Numbered from the stretch's first letter, positions 44,842 through 54,744 are shown. The stretch is 64,000 nucleotides of DNA from Shewanella yunxiaonensis (GCF_018223345.1 NZ_CP073587.1:2912001-2976000), one strand, 5' to 3'. Program-made: numbers and translations. The notes: generated from the letters alone by a model not told the origin.

Positions 44842-47362
44842 TTGGCGTCTGGGCTGGCAAGCGCTGCGGGTGTATTTAGCGCACTATCGCCAAGCCCCGC
44901 TGCAAGCGGGCGCTATTCTACTGGGTGTTGTGCTGGCAGTAACGTTGCTGATCGGGGTCAAAGCCACCAATGATAACGCCATTCACAGTTATCAGGACGC
45001 CGGCGAAGCATTAGCTCAGCAAGCGGCGCTGTTTATCAGTGCCCCTGGCCGTGGGGCCAGTGTTGATGAACAACTCTATTTCCGCTTAAAAAAACTCGGG
45101 CTACATGCTTTGCCGGTAGTGAGTGGCACGCTCGAAGATGCTCAAGGCCGTAAATGGCAGATTGATGGCAGTGATATCGTCGCAGCCTTACACAGTTTTC
45201 AGCAACAAGCGCCGAGATTTGAAGCGCAACTACCACTGGTCTCAATGCTGGCCGGCGAACCTTTGATACTCGCTAGCAAAACACAGGCGCAGTCGATGGG
45301 GGTTAATGACGCTTCCGACGCGTATTTCACGCTCGCAGGTCAGCAGCTAAAGGTCGATGTTTTACCTGACAGTGCCAATCTGGGGAACCGCTTATATCTG
45401 GATATTTCGGTTGCACAGTCGCTGTTGCAACTGCCCGGGCGTTTAAGTTACATCGCCTTATTTGGCGATGCAGCCCAATTAAAGCAGCAGTTAGCGCAAA
45501 GCGGGCTGCCGTTGGCGGGCTTGCAAATTACCGAACAGGATCAGGGCAAAGCGCTGACCGATCTCACCCGCAGTTTTCATCTGAATCTTAATGCCATGGG
45601 GATGCTGGCGTTTCTGGTGGGCTTATTCATCGCCTATAACGGTGTGCGCTACAGTCTGATGAAGCGCCAACGGCTGCTGTTACAACTATTACAACAGGGC
45701 CTCAGCCGCCGAGCCCTCATGCTGTCTCTGCTGCTCGAGTTGTTGCTGTTGGTGGCCATCGGTTCGTTTGTGGGTTTTTTACTGGCACTGCAACTCAGCC
45801 ATTGGCTGCAACCTATGGTAGCCGTCACGCTGGAACAACTTTATGGTGCCACCCTGTTGCCCGGTAACTGGCAATGGGCCTGGCTGGCAGAGGGCGCAGG
45901 ACTGACACTGATTGCGGCCCTGTTGGCCTGTGTGCCGTTATACCGACAACTGTGTCAGCGCAGTATTGCTCAGGGCACACAACGCTTTGCCCAGCAGGAA
46001 CATCATCGGCGCATTCACCGACGGCTATTTGCGCTAGGGATGCTACTACTGCTGCTGACAGCAGCACTCTACCCTTTCAGCCGCGCACATGGACAAAGTC
46101 TGGCATTAATGGGGCTGCTTACTATCGCCATGCCGCTGTTACTGCCACAGGTGTTGCAAACCAGCCTCAGCCTGTTGACGCCATGGGTGCCAGCCGGGTT
46201 GCCGCGTTATGCGATTGCGGAAACTCGCGAACTCACGGCGCCACTAGCGCTGGCAATGATGGCGTTACTGTTGGCATTATGCGCCAACATCGCTATGAAT
46301 ACGCTGGTTGGTAGCTTCGATCGAACCCTGCGCAGCTGGCTCAATACCCGACTGCATGCCGATTTGTATATTAGGCCCGGTAACAATGAGATGTCCGCAT
46401 TACAGCAATATCTCGACACCAATGCGCCTAAATTACCGCGTTACTATCAGTGGCAAGCGCCATTTTATGTGGCAAATGGCACTGAAGTGCAGTCAATTAA
46501 CCTGTTGAGTCGCGACCCGACCTCAATTGCGGAAACTACCGTGTTTAAACAACCTGATCAGTTGGCAAAGCAACGCCTGGCGGTACAACAGGTGTTGGCG
46601 GGCCAAGGCATCTTTATCAGTGAGCCATTGGCACTGAAACTGGCAGTCCAGACGGGAGATAATGTGCGTTTATGCCAGGATAACCGCTGCCAACACCCTC
46701 ACATGACCCAAATTGCGGGGGTCTATTTCGATTACGGCAATCCCAGAGGCGAGGCGTTGGCAGCACCAACGCTATGGCAACAGCTGCTGTTACCCGCACA
46801 ACCTTATAGTCTGGCCATCGGAGGCATCACTGCGGGGCAGGCAGCCATTGATAATCTCGGTGAGCAGATAGGCAATACGCTGGGACTCAACCCGGCACAG
46901 ATATACAGCCAGCAAAAAATTCGCACACAAGCCCTGAAGGTATTTAACAAGACCTTTAGTATCACCTTAGTGCTGAATACCCTGACATTGCTGGTCGCGG
47001 CAATCGGGTTATTCAGCGCCGTATTAATGCTGACCCAGTCAAGGCAAGCACCGCTGGCAATCTTGCGCAGTCTTGGCGTACCGCAAAAGCAGCTGTGGCT
47101 GATGCTGCTAGCCCAGATCCTGCTGGCGGTGTTCATCACCTGTCTCATGGCCCTGCCGTTAGGTGCCATCCTCGGCTATCTGCTGATCCATAAAGTGACG
47201 TTGCAAGCCTTCGGCTGGACCATCATGCAACACTGGGACTGGCTGGCTTATGGACGCGTTGTTGGCCTGTCATTAGGATGTTGTCTGCTGGCGGTGTTGC
47301 TGCCGCTTTACTGGCAAAGTCGGCGCTCAATGGTGTCAGCACTGCAGCAGGAGGTACTATGA
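44834..47362 (+). CDS. ABC transporter permease with two FtsX domains
   Basis: 842 aa from the ATG at 44834 (MSDWRLGWQALRV), which overlaps the ATPase stop; a longer reading is unlikely. One N-terminal span (residues 21-45), a periplasmic domain, three FtsX-type spans (about 250-370), a middle block of spans (about 400-510), a second periplasmic domain, and three C-terminal spans (about 715-830). Duplicated FtsX layout as in AttFG/YbbP-like permeases. The 3' end overlaps the lipoprotein gene as ATGA. Confidence 0.88.
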   Translation: MSDWRLGWQALRVYLAHYRQAPLQAGAILLGVVLAVTLLIGVKATNDNAIHSYQDAGEALAQQAALFISAPGRGASVDEQLYFRLKKLGLHALPVVSGTLEDAQGRKWQIDGSDIVAALHSFQQQAPRFEAQLPLVSMLAGEPLILASKTQAQSMGVNDASDAYFTLAGQQLKVDVLPDSANLGNRLYLDISVAQSLLQLPGRLSYIALFGDAAQLKQQLAQSGLPLAGLQITEQDQGKALTDLTRSFHLNLNAMGMLAFLVGLFIAYNGVRYSLMKRQRLLLQLLQQGLSRRALMLSLLLELLLLVAIGSFVGFLLALQLSHWLQPMVAVTLEQLYGATLLPGNWQWAWLAEGAGLTLIAALLACVPLYRQLCQRSIAQGTQRFAQQEHHRRIHRRLFALGMLLLLLTAALYPFSRAHGQSLALMGLLTIAMPLLLPQVLQTSLSLLTPWVPAGLPRYAIAETRELTAPLALAMMALLLALCANIAMNTLVGSFDRTLRSWLNTRLHADLYIRPGNNEMSALQQYLDTNAPKLPRYYQWQAPFYVANGTEVQSINLLSRDPTSIAETTVFKQPDQLAKQRLAVQQVLAGQGIFISEPLALKLAVQTGDNVRLCQDNRCQHPHMTQIAGVYFDYGNPRGEALAAPTLWQQLLLPAQPYSLAIGGITAGQAAIDNLGEQIGNTLGLNPAQIYSQQKIRTQALKVFNKTFSITLVLNTLTLLVAAIGLFSAVLMLTQSRQAPLAILRSLGVPQKQLWLMLLAQILLAVFITCLMALPLGAILGYLLIHKVTLQAFGWTIMQHWDWLAYGRVVGLSLGCCLLAVLLPLYWQSRRSMVSALQQEVL

Positions 47363-48468
47363 AACGGCATCACCTGTTTGGGCTGTTACCGCTGTTACTG
47401 TTAACCGCCTGCAGTCCCGCGGAAAAATCAGCCTCGATGGGACAGATATTAGGCCGAGCTGATACTGGCTTTGCCCAAGTATTGCCAGGCAAGAATTTTG
47501 CGTTTCCAGAGGATCATTTAGCGCATCCGAAGTTTCGTCAAGAATGGTGGTATCTCACCGCGAACCTGCACACCGCTGATGGAACGCCACTAGGATTACA
47601 GTGGACCCAGTTTCGCATAGCGCTGTCAGCCGCCGCCCCGGCAAGTTCCTCGCCCTGGGCCAGCAATCAATTGTATATGGCACACGCTGCACTGACGTTT
47701 AAGCAACAGCATCTCACCGCTGAACGTTGGGGTCGAGGCACTCACGGTGAGCAAGCGCCCGCACAGGTATCAGGACCGCCGTTATCGGTGCGACTGGATG
47801 ACTGGCAATGGCAGGCACAGGCAGGATCAGACAATCCCAACCACGGACTACTCCCTGCGACCCTCTCGGTGGCCGATGCCCAATTTGCCTACAACCTGCA
47901 ACTGTCAGCCAACGCGCCGTTGGTATTGCAAGGTGATCACGGCTACAGTCGCAAAAGTGCTGATGGTAAAGTCGCGTCCTATTACTACAGTCAGCCGTTT
48001 ATCAATGTTGATGGTACAGTGCTGCATCAGGGACGTTGGCAACATGTCAGTGGTATCGCCTGGTTAGATCGTGAATGGAGTTCTGAGTTTCTCAGTCGCC
48101 AACAACAGGGTTGGGACTGGTTTGCGCTGCACCTTAACGACGGCTCTGCCCTGATGCTGTTTCAGCTAAGGGGAACGGATAAAAGTGACAAGGCGTTTTA
48201 TAGCGGTAAACGTATGTTTCCAGATGGTCGTAGTCACTCACTAAGCGCCAAGGATATTCGCATGCAAGCCACTGCCTGGCAGCAGACCACCAGCGGTCGC
48301 TATCCGGTAAGCTGGCATCTGTCATTGCCAACGGAACAACTGGAACTCGACATTACCCCGCTCAATCGCAACGCAGTAATGCCGTTATCGGTATCCTACT
48401 GGGAAGGCCCCATCAGCATCAGCGGCAGTCAACAGGGCGCGGGTTATCTGGAACTGACCGGCTATTGA
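47359..48468 (+). CDS. Lipocalin-like (AttH/CrtC domain) lipoprotein
   Basis: 369 aa from the ATG at 47359; earlier in-frame codons belong to the permease. Lipoprotein signal MKRHHLFGLLPLLLLTAC with lipobox LTAC. It then matches the AttH/CrtC-type two-lipocalin fold (COG5621): FAFPEDHLAHPKFRQEWWYLTANL near the N-terminus and GIAWLDREWSSEFLS in the second half. Together with the ATPase and permease it forms an AttEFGH-like operon. The substrate is unknown, probably a hydrophobic or lipid-like molecule (inference). Confidence 0.87.
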   Translation: MKRHHLFGLLPLLLLTACSPAEKSASMGQILGRADTGFAQVLPGKNFAFPEDHLAHPKFRQEWWYLTANLHTADGTPLGLQWTQFRIALSAAAPASSSPWASNQLYMAHAALTFKQQHLTAERWGRGTHGEQAPAQVSGPPLSVRLDDWQWQAQAGSDNPNHGLLPATLSVADAQFAYNLQLSANAPLVLQGDHGYSRKSADGKVASYYYSQPFINVDGTVLHQGRWQHVSGIAWLDREWSSEFLSRQQQGWDWFALHLNDGSALMLFQLRGTDKSDKAFYSGKRMFPDGRSHSLSAKDIRMQATAWQQTTSGRYPVSWHLSLPTEQLELDITPLNRNAVMPLSVSYWEGPISISGSQQGAGYLELTGY

Positions 48469-48492
48469 GTTTCACGGTCAGCATCAAGCCAT

Positions 48493-49665
48493 TCACATCG
48501 GGCGACGAGTTGCCATATGTTCGCGCTGGTGATAATAACTCAGGGTTTGCAGCGCCAGCAGAAAGACATCTGCACTGTTATCACCATCAACATTCTTGAC
48601 AACGGTGACCGCGCGATGATGTTCAGTACATAAGATAGTCATGGTAATGCCGCCCATACTACCGCCTGAGTGCATCACGGCATGAGGCATCGCGTCCATC
48701 AGCGCTAACGCCTGGGTATCATTCTTATATTGTTTGCGCTGCCGATAATCATCAAAACCGATAAACCAGCCAATGCCAACATTCACCGGCTTACCATCGT
48801 TGAGATGCGCTTTGGTCAGCATCAACTTACTAACCTTTGGCTTCAGGTAATGACCATCAATCTGCGCCACCGCAAAACGCGCAACATCTGCGGCACTGGC
48901 AATAATGCCGCCGGCCGCCCATTTGTAGCTATGGTCAGTCTGCGGCGAATTGATCAGCTTACCATCGCGCACGCTGTACGGCCGGACGCGATTGGGAATA
49001 ATCTGCGATTGCTCATCAAACGCGGTGTCATTAAGGCGCAATGGCGTAAACACTTCATCTTGCATAATCTGCTGAAAATTTCGTTTTCCATCAGCCCCTT
49101 CCATTGCCGCACTGATCAGCGTCCAGCCCAAAGTGGAATAGCTAAAAGCCGTTCCCGGGACGAATAGCAATGGATCATCTTTGAATAAGGCCAGACTGGC
49201 GCTGACCGAGGGAAAATGCTCGTTGAGCAGAAATTCATTCGCGCCTTCCTTGTAGTGGCGCACGCCTGCCGTATGGGACGCCAGTTGCCGCAGGGTAATC
49301 ACAGGTTTGTCGTTGGGCCAGGCTGTCACATAGTCAGTCACCGGTTTATCCAGGTTGATTTTTCGCGCCTGATACAAACGCATTAATCCGGCAGCGGTCA
49401 TCACCTTGGCAACACTGCCAATCCGCAGTTTGTCTTCGACACGCATCGGTAATCGATTTTCCACATCAGCAAAGCCGTACCCCTGAGCCCACTGCACGCC
49501 GTTGGCATCTGCCACCGCCACACTGATGCCAGGCACAGTATCAGCTGTCACCGCTTGGCGATACAGCGCATCCAGTTGTGGCGGAATCGGCTCACCGAAA
49601 ACAGAGAAGCTCAGTGCGACTAACGTCAGCGGTAATAAAACGGCACGTAAACAATAGAATGGCAT
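48493..49665 (-). CDS. Secreted serine hydrolase, beta-lactamase (class C-like) fold
   Basis: 390 aa with a signal peptide (1-24, FSVFGEP). Active-site motifs: S84-V-A-K87 (RIGSVAKVM), tyrosine motif YST in FSYSTLGW where class C enzymes have YxN, and HSGG near the C-terminus. The changed second motif means it is more likely a penicillin-binding-protein-like esterase or D-Ala carboxypeptidase than a true cephalosporinase. It converges on the lipocalin gene with a 24-bp gap and no terminator. No ampR-like regulator is nearby. Confidence 0.82.
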   Translation of the reverse strand: MPFYCLRAVLLPLTLVALSFSVFGEPIPPQLDALYRQAVTADTVPGISVAVADANGVQWAQGYGFADVENRLPMRVEDKLRIGSVAKVMTAAGLMRLYQARKINLDKPVTDYVTAWPNDKPVITLRQLASHTAGVRHYKEGANEFLLNEHFPSVSASLALFKDDPLLFVPGTAFSYSTLGWTLISAAMEGADGKRNFQQIMQDEVFTPLRLNDTAFDEQSQIIPNRVRPYSVRDGKLINSPQTDHSYKWAAGGIIASAADVARFAVAQIDGHYLKPKVSKLMLTKAHLNDGKPVNVGIGWFIGFDDYRQRKQYKNDTQALALMDAMPHAVMHSGGSMGGITMTILCTEHHRAVTVVKNVDGDNSADVFLLALQTLSYYHQREHMATRRPM

Positions 49666-49826
49666 TTCAACAAGCTCACTAACAACGGATAAGCAGTCAA
49701 GATACTGCTAAAGATGATGGATTTTCAAATGACTAACGCCAAACATTTACGCAATACTTTGTCATCAACCTGTTTCCCAATACTGTCACCATCGAGACAG
49801 AAACGGTCCGCTTAATCGGCTTGGGG

Positions 49827-50762
49827 TTAACTGGTAACGCTGATTTTTCTGCATTCACCATACTGCTGCAAATAGGCCATAAACTGGCGGGCTGGCATCG
49901 GGCGACCAAGATAATAGCCTTGTACTTCATCACACCGGTATTGCGCCAATAACGCCATGGCTTCCGCAGTCTCAACCCCTTCAGCAATGGTTTTCAGCCC
50001 CAGTCCTTTGGCGACTTGCACGATAGCCCTTACGATAGCCGCATCATCTTCGTCTTCGGTAATATCCCGCACAAATGACTGATCAATTTTTAATTTATCA
50101 ACCGCAAAGCTTTTGAGATATTGCAGACTGGAATATCCGGTACCAAAATCATCAATGGTGAAAGCAAAGCCTTTTTGCTTGAGCCGCTTTACCGTTGCCA
50201 GCACGCTCTCAGTGTTATGAAGCATGATGGATTCCGTCAGCTCTAACTCCAGCATTTGCGGGGTGATCCCAGCGCTGGCAACCGCATCACTAACCGCCTG
50301 CTCGATATTACCTCGGGCGAACTGCAATGCGGACAAGTTAACCGCCACCACCGGGTTACTCATGCCCGAATCGCGCCAACGGGCCGCTTCTCGACAAGCT
50401 TCCTGTAACACCCAGTTACCAATTGGCACAATCAAACCAGAGGCCTCTGCAACCGGAATAAAGCTGGCAGGAGACACCATCCCTAACTCCGGATGAAACC
50501 AGCGAATTAACGCTTCGACTCCCACTATCTTTCCGGTGGTCATCTCCAACTGTGGCTGATAAAACAGTTGAAACTGGTTCAACTCCAGCGCTTTACGTAA
50601 ACCCACACGGATATTCAGTTGTTCAGTCGCTTCATAGTTCATCTCTTCGTTGAAGAAACGATAGGTATCGCGTCCTTTAGACTTGGCGCGATACATTGCC
50701 ATATCGGCCTTTTTCAATAGCGTCTCAAAGTCACCACCATCAGACCAACGAGATATATGCAA
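49827..50762 (-). pseudogene. 5'-truncated GGDEF-EAL protein with an intact EAL domain
   Basis: 311 codons. The first 35 residues are the very end of a GGDEF domain (DFETLLKKADMAMYRAKSKGRDTY); the GGDEF body and any sensor are missing. The EAL domain is complete (VEALIRW, ELTESIML, DDFGTGYSSL, KIDQSFVRD, EGVETAEAM and a QGYYLGRPMP end), so a phosphodiesterase could still be made. The first available start is TTG at 50760-50762, without a ribosome site; an internal ATG after GAAGAG near residue 41 is possible. It begins only 6 bp past the MFS terminator, so a deletion probably removed the front half. Confidence 0.72.
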
Positions 50763-50767
50763 AGCAT

Positions 50768-50799
50768 AAAAAACGGGGGCGATAATTGCCCCCCGTTTT
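50768..50799 (-). terminator. MFS gene terminator
   Basis: An AAAACGGGGG / CCCCCGTTTT stem, loop of about 10 nt, with T6 following on the minus strand right before the truncated GGDEF-EAL frame. Confidence 0.85.
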
Positions 50800-50802
50800 C
50801 CA

Positions 50803-52032
50803 CTATTCTTTTAATCGTTGTCGGTTTCGCACCTGAGGGAACATCACCATCCACGCGGCCACGACCACTAACGTGCCAATCCCCCCAATGACCGTTGCAC
50901 CTACCGCCCCCACTAATGCCGCTAACACCCCAGATTCAAATTCTCCGAGTTGGTTAGAGGTGTTAATGAAAATTGAGTTAACCGCGGTAACTCGTCCACG
51001 CATCTCATCAGGGGTTTCTAATTGCACTAGCGCGCCACGGATCACCATACTGACCATGTCAAAGGCACCCAGTGCGGCCAATGCCACTAGCGACAGCCAT
51101 ATATTAGTTGATAACGCAAACACCAATGTTGCCAGACCAAAACCCGCAACGGCACCAAACATGGTCATTCCCACCCGGCGCTGCAACGTATGCCGAGCTA
51201 ACCAGAATGACATCAACAAGGCGCCGACTGCGGGAGCAGCCCGCAGCAAACCCAGCCCCCAGGGGCCTGTATGCAGAATATCGCGGGCAAAAACCGGCAA
51301 TAATGCCGTGGCACCACCTAACAATACCGCAAACAGATCGAGTGAAATCACGCCAAGGATCACCGGCCGCGCCCGAATAAAACTCACGCCTGCAAACAGC
51401 GTGTTCAAGGTCATGGGTTGGCGCACCGATGGCAGATAATGGTATTGCAGTTTCAGCAGCACGGATAACGACGTCAGATACAGCAATGCCGAAAGACCAT
51501 AAGTTAACACCGGGCCACCAATATATAACAACCCGCCCAACGCTGGTCCGGCAATGCTTGCCATCTGCATTCCTGACGCATCCAATGCCAGTGCTCTTGG
51601 TAATAAGCTTTCAGGGACTAACGATGGCACCATGGATTTTAACGCCGGGAACTCAAACGCCTTAAAAGCGCCGATAACAAACACCAGTGACAGGATGAGT
51701 CCCTCACTCAGGAATCCTTGCCAACTGCCTATCACCAGCAGCAATAGTGCTAACCACTGGCAAGTCTGTGTCACCAGCACAATTTTGCGACGCGGAAACT
51801 GGTCAGCAACATGGCCGGCTGGCAGCGCCAATAAAACTGATGGCACAAACTGCGCCAGGCCAATCAACCCTAAATCCAACGGATCGCGTGTAATATCGTA
51901 AACCTGCCAACCGACGGCTACCGATAACACCTGAAATCCAAAAGATGATGCTAATCGCGCACACCAATAACGCATAAAGGCGGGATATGCCCGCAGTGAC
52001 TGCAACGCATCCGCGGTAGTGGGAGTACTCAT
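50803..52032 (-). CDS. MFS transporter, EntS/TMS05-like
   Basis: 409 aa, 12 hydrophobic spans. The N-terminus FMRYWCARLASSFGFQVLSVAVGWQVYD and the loop PAGHVADQFPRRKIV are typical of this drug/siderophore exporter branch; EMRGRVTAVNSIFINTSNQLGEFESG near the C-terminus is a family mark. Substrate unknown. No siderophore genes are next to it. Terminator at 50768-50799. Confidence 0.88.
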   Translation of the reverse strand: MSTPTTADALQSLRAYPAFMRYWCARLASSFGFQVLSVAVGWQVYDITRDPLDLGLIGLAQFVPSVLLALPAGHVADQFPRRKIVLVTQTCQWLALLLLVIGSWQGFLSEGLILSLVFVIGAFKAFEFPALKSMVPSLVPESLLPRALALDASGMQMASIAGPALGGLLYIGGPVLTYGLSALLYLTSLSVLLKLQYHYLPSVRQPMTLNTLFAGVSFIRARPVILGVISLDLFAVLLGGATALLPVFARDILHTGPWGLGLLRAAPAVGALLMSFWLARHTLQRRVGMTMFGAVAGFGLATLVFALSTNIWLSLVALAALGAFDMVSMVIRGALVQLETPDEMRGRVTAVNSIFINTSNQLGEFESGVLAALVGAVGATVIGGIGTLVVVAAWMVMFPQVRNRQRLKE

Positions 52033-52112
52033 AAGGGAAATTAATGAAATGCTTATAGAGGATTGATGCTACCACAGGGGCAATTTAAGGTGCCAGCAAC
52101 AAGCACAATAAA

Positions 52113-52166
52113 CCGCCAAAGTTAGCGGACCGGCAAGATGCTTGGAACGCCATCCGCTAACGGCGG
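52113..52166 (-). repeat. Long bulged hairpin between the lipoprotein and MFS genes
   Basis: CCGCC + GTTAGCGGA (52113-52129, with a 3-nt bulge) pairs with TCCGCTAAC + GGCGG (52153-52166): 14 bp with a 23-nt loop. It could end lipoprotein transcripts (TTTATTGT follows on the minus strand). The arms resemble integron core bases only loosely and in the wrong order. Confidence 0.5.
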
Positions 52167-52202
52167 ATATACAGCCGATGGCACTCCATAGGTTAACGCA
52201 TC

Positions 52203-52805
52203 TTAACGACCATCTTCAGGCGACAAGGTCCGTTTACTAATGTCGGCGGCTGATTTCTGTTGCCACTGTAACCAGTATTCTTGCTGTTTGGCTTTTACAC
52301 TCGTTTTATTGGCGTCATACCAAGCTTGAGCCGCCGGGGACAATTCCACCAGCTTGGTACTGCGCTTCCAGTCAGCAAAATCTTTACTGTCCAGTTTGTA
52401 CTCGGCATAGGCACCGGCCTTAACCGGCCACATCGAAAAGCGGGCTTTCCATAAGCCCATACGCGGCGTGATGATGCTGTAATAGGTTTTTCCCGCTGCC
52501 AGCTGTGCTTCCATAAAGTCCGCGGCTTCCGAGACCACCATAAACACATGCTGACCGGGATTCACCAGATACGCCAGTTTGGTGCCGTTATCCAGAATGC
52601 CGATAAACATTGGCTCACCATCACTGACATCGTATACCGAAGAACTGATTGCACTGCCAACAAAGGAATCGCGCATAAAGACGACCTGTGCTTTGTCAGA
52701 AGGCGCTGGATTGACATCGACTTGATTGGTCGCGGTCATTGGAACAGACGCACAGCCTGCAACTAACAAGCAGCAAAACATGAGAACAAGCTTAATTTTG
52801 TTCAT
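52203..52805 (-). CDS. Hypothetical lipoprotein (DUF2846-like)
   Basis: 200 aa with lipoprotein signal MNKIKLVLMFCCLLVAGC (lipobox LVAGC). The mature protein has the beta-rich pattern NPGQHVFMVVSEAADFMEAQLAAGKTYYSI seen in DUF2846-type lipoproteins and a charged helical C-terminus. Function unknown. Single gene; the long hairpin at 52113-52166 lies after it. Confidence 0.75.
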   Translation of the reverse strand: MNKIKLVLMFCCLLVAGCASVPMTATNQVDVNPAPSDKAQVVFMRDSFVGSAISSSVYDVSDGEPMFIGILDNGTKLAYLVNPGQHVFMVVSEAADFMEAQLAAGKTYYSIITPRMGLWKARFSMWPVKAGAYAEYKLDSKDFADWKRSTKLVELSPAAQAWYDANKTSVKAKQQEYWLQWQQKSAADISKRTLSPEDGR

Positions 52806-53204
52806 TGATGTTCCTTAAATGCCGAATATCTGAATGCCATTAATAAAATATGGCGGACGACAGCAGCCCGGCCCTATTTCATCAGGCGGATGGGCGATAA
52901 TCTTAAGGGTTACCGCACAGCTCGATTATCACCTGAGTAATATTTTAGTTGGTGCGCCACAAATTCATCATAAATACCGAACAGCCGAGCTTTATTAGCA
53001 ATCATTAACCGACCCATTCAGTTGTCCTTAACTGTCACAACAATAGGAAAAATCATCATAAATTTAGACAATTAAAGTTATTGGTTGTGGAAATGGGTAG
53101 GATGTTACTGCATTATGTCCGGGTAACGGCATTCACTAATGTCGCGACCGATAAGCGTGTCACCAAACGTCGCGACCGGCAGTAACCCGACTAACAGGTA
53201 TGCT
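52806..53204. other. Intergenic region before the diguanylate cyclase gene
   Basis: 399 bp between divergent genes. AT-rich around 53030-53090. Near the right end it has two copies of GTCGCGACCG (53141-53150, 53169-53178), each containing the palindrome GTCGCGAC. No gene-like frame is supported. Confidence 0.5.
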
Positions 53205-54575
53205 ATGTCCTCTCAGATGAGTCAAAAAGAAAAGCTGTTCTTTTTACTTTTCACTCTGGTGTTTTTTTGCTTATCCGTGCTGATTGTCAATACTGTCACG
53301 CAGGTCTTTGTCGCCAAAGAAATCAACTATAAAAAGGAAGAAATTAAAGGCCATCTGGCACTGGTTCGCTCCAATATTGAAGCGATTATTTTCAAAGATA
53401 CCTATCTTGCCGATAGTCTCGCCACCGTTGTGACGCTTGATCCCGCCTTCGCCATTAAAAACTGGTCGATGATTGCAGGTAAATTAGTGCAAAAGGCCCA
53501 ATATGTGCGCAACGTTGGTCTGGCACCAGATAATATCATCAGTCACATCTATCCCGTCGCCGGTAATGAATCGGCTATTGGCTTTGATTTTCGTACTAAA
53601 CCTGAGCAACTTAAAACCGTGCTACTCGCCAAGGAGCTTCAGGGAGTTTATATCGCCGGGCCGCTGGAGTTAGTGCAAGGCGGCGTTGCCATTATCGCCA
53701 GGTATCCGATTTTCTCTGATTATCCGACCAATCTGGACTATTGGGGTACTGTCAGTGTCGTTATCGACTATGACAAGCTATTAGATAAATCGGGGATTAA
53801 ATATTTTAAAGGCGCCAGTATTTCGCTACGAAAACATGCTGAAAATCTCACGAATGCTGGCAAGATTTTTTACGGTGACGCAGATAATTTTAAGCAACCG
53901 GATGTTGAATATCCTATCAACCTGCCTAATGGTAAATGGGAATTAGGCGCCAAAGTCGATATGAAAAGCATAGGAAATATGATGCTGACCCAGCGCATAC
54001 TCAACAGCCTGGGTGGACTTACCGCAATTCTGGCTTATATATCGATCATCTTGCTGTATCGTAACTACAAATATGCCCATACCGCCGCATTACACGACGA
54101 ACTTACCCACCTGCCAAACCGCCGTTTTATGATGAATCTGTTAGGCAGAACAGTGACCAAAGGCGATGATAAAGCATTGTTCACGCTATTAAATGTGGAT
54201 CTGAATGACTTTAAACGTGTCAATGATGAACTTGGTCATGAAGCGGGTGATGAATTGCTGCGCCATGTGGCGCGCCAGCTCAAGGAGCATATCCGAGCTA
54301 CCGATATTGTCGCCCGTATCGGCGGCGATGAATTTATTGTAATCCTTGAAGGTATTACCGATGAAGCCATGGCGGCACACGTTATCCAGAAGCTCCGCTA
54401 TCAAGTAGAAGCCAGTGCCTTAACTTGGGCAGGCAAGCAACTACACCCATCGCTCAGTATTGGCAGAGCCATCTACGCAGGGCAAAAAATCACGGTGAAA
54501 CAACTGCTGTCCGAGGCGGACCAGGCAATGTATGCCGAAAAACAGAAACGCAAACACGCAGACTGGGTGATCTAG
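53205..54575 (+). CDS. CHASE-sensor diguanylate cyclase
   Basis: Makes c-di-GMP from GTP. It is 456 aa from the ATG at 53205 (AGG about 6 bp before it); an upstream in-frame ATG at 53139 is less likely. TM1 about 10-30, a periplasmic CHASE-type domain (about 40-260; ESAIGFDFRTKPEQL and GPLELVQGGVAIIARYPIF), TM2 about 268-286, then a GGDEF domain with intact GGDEF at 373-377 and the inhibitory-site RxxD (R364-A-T-D367) exactly five residues before it. The enzyme should be active and product-inhibited. Confidence 0.9.
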   Translation: MSSQMSQKEKLFFLLFTLVFFCLSVLIVNTVTQVFVAKEINYKKEEIKGHLALVRSNIEAIIFKDTYLADSLATVVTLDPAFAIKNWSMIAGKLVQKAQYVRNVGLAPDNIISHIYPVAGNESAIGFDFRTKPEQLKTVLLAKELQGVYIAGPLELVQGGVAIIARYPIFSDYPTNLDYWGTVSVVIDYDKLLDKSGIKYFKGASISLRKHAENLTNAGKIFYGDADNFKQPDVEYPINLPNGKWELGAKVDMKSIGNMMLTQRILNSLGGLTAILAYISIILLYRNYKYAHTAALHDELTHLPNRRFMMNLLGRTVTKGDDKALFTLLNVDLNDFKRVNDELGHEAGDELLRHVARQLKEHIRATDIVARIGGDEFIVILEGITDEAMAAHVIQKLRYQVEASALTWAGKQLHPSLSIGRAIYAGQKITVKQLLSEADQAMYAEKQKRKHADWVI

Positions 54576-54744
54576 CCGTTTTTTCTGACAGCATGGTTGC
54601 GAGCGCTAGCGTCTTCAGAAACTGCCGCTAATTTTTTAATGCCTTGATTTAAAAGCCTCTGAAATACTCTGTCACAAAGACAACGCTAATTTTCTGAAAG
54701 CTGTCATTATAATGAGTGACGAAATTTTCCCGTTTGGAGTCTCA

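Noticed and set aside
48493-49665. AmpC-type cephalosporinase
   Set aside because: The SxxK motif is present but the second motif is YST rather than YxN and there is no ampR, so a general serine hydrolase is safer.
52113-52166. attC-like integron recombination site
   Set aside because: The GTTAG and CTAAC cores are in the reversed order on both strands and do not fit the consensus.
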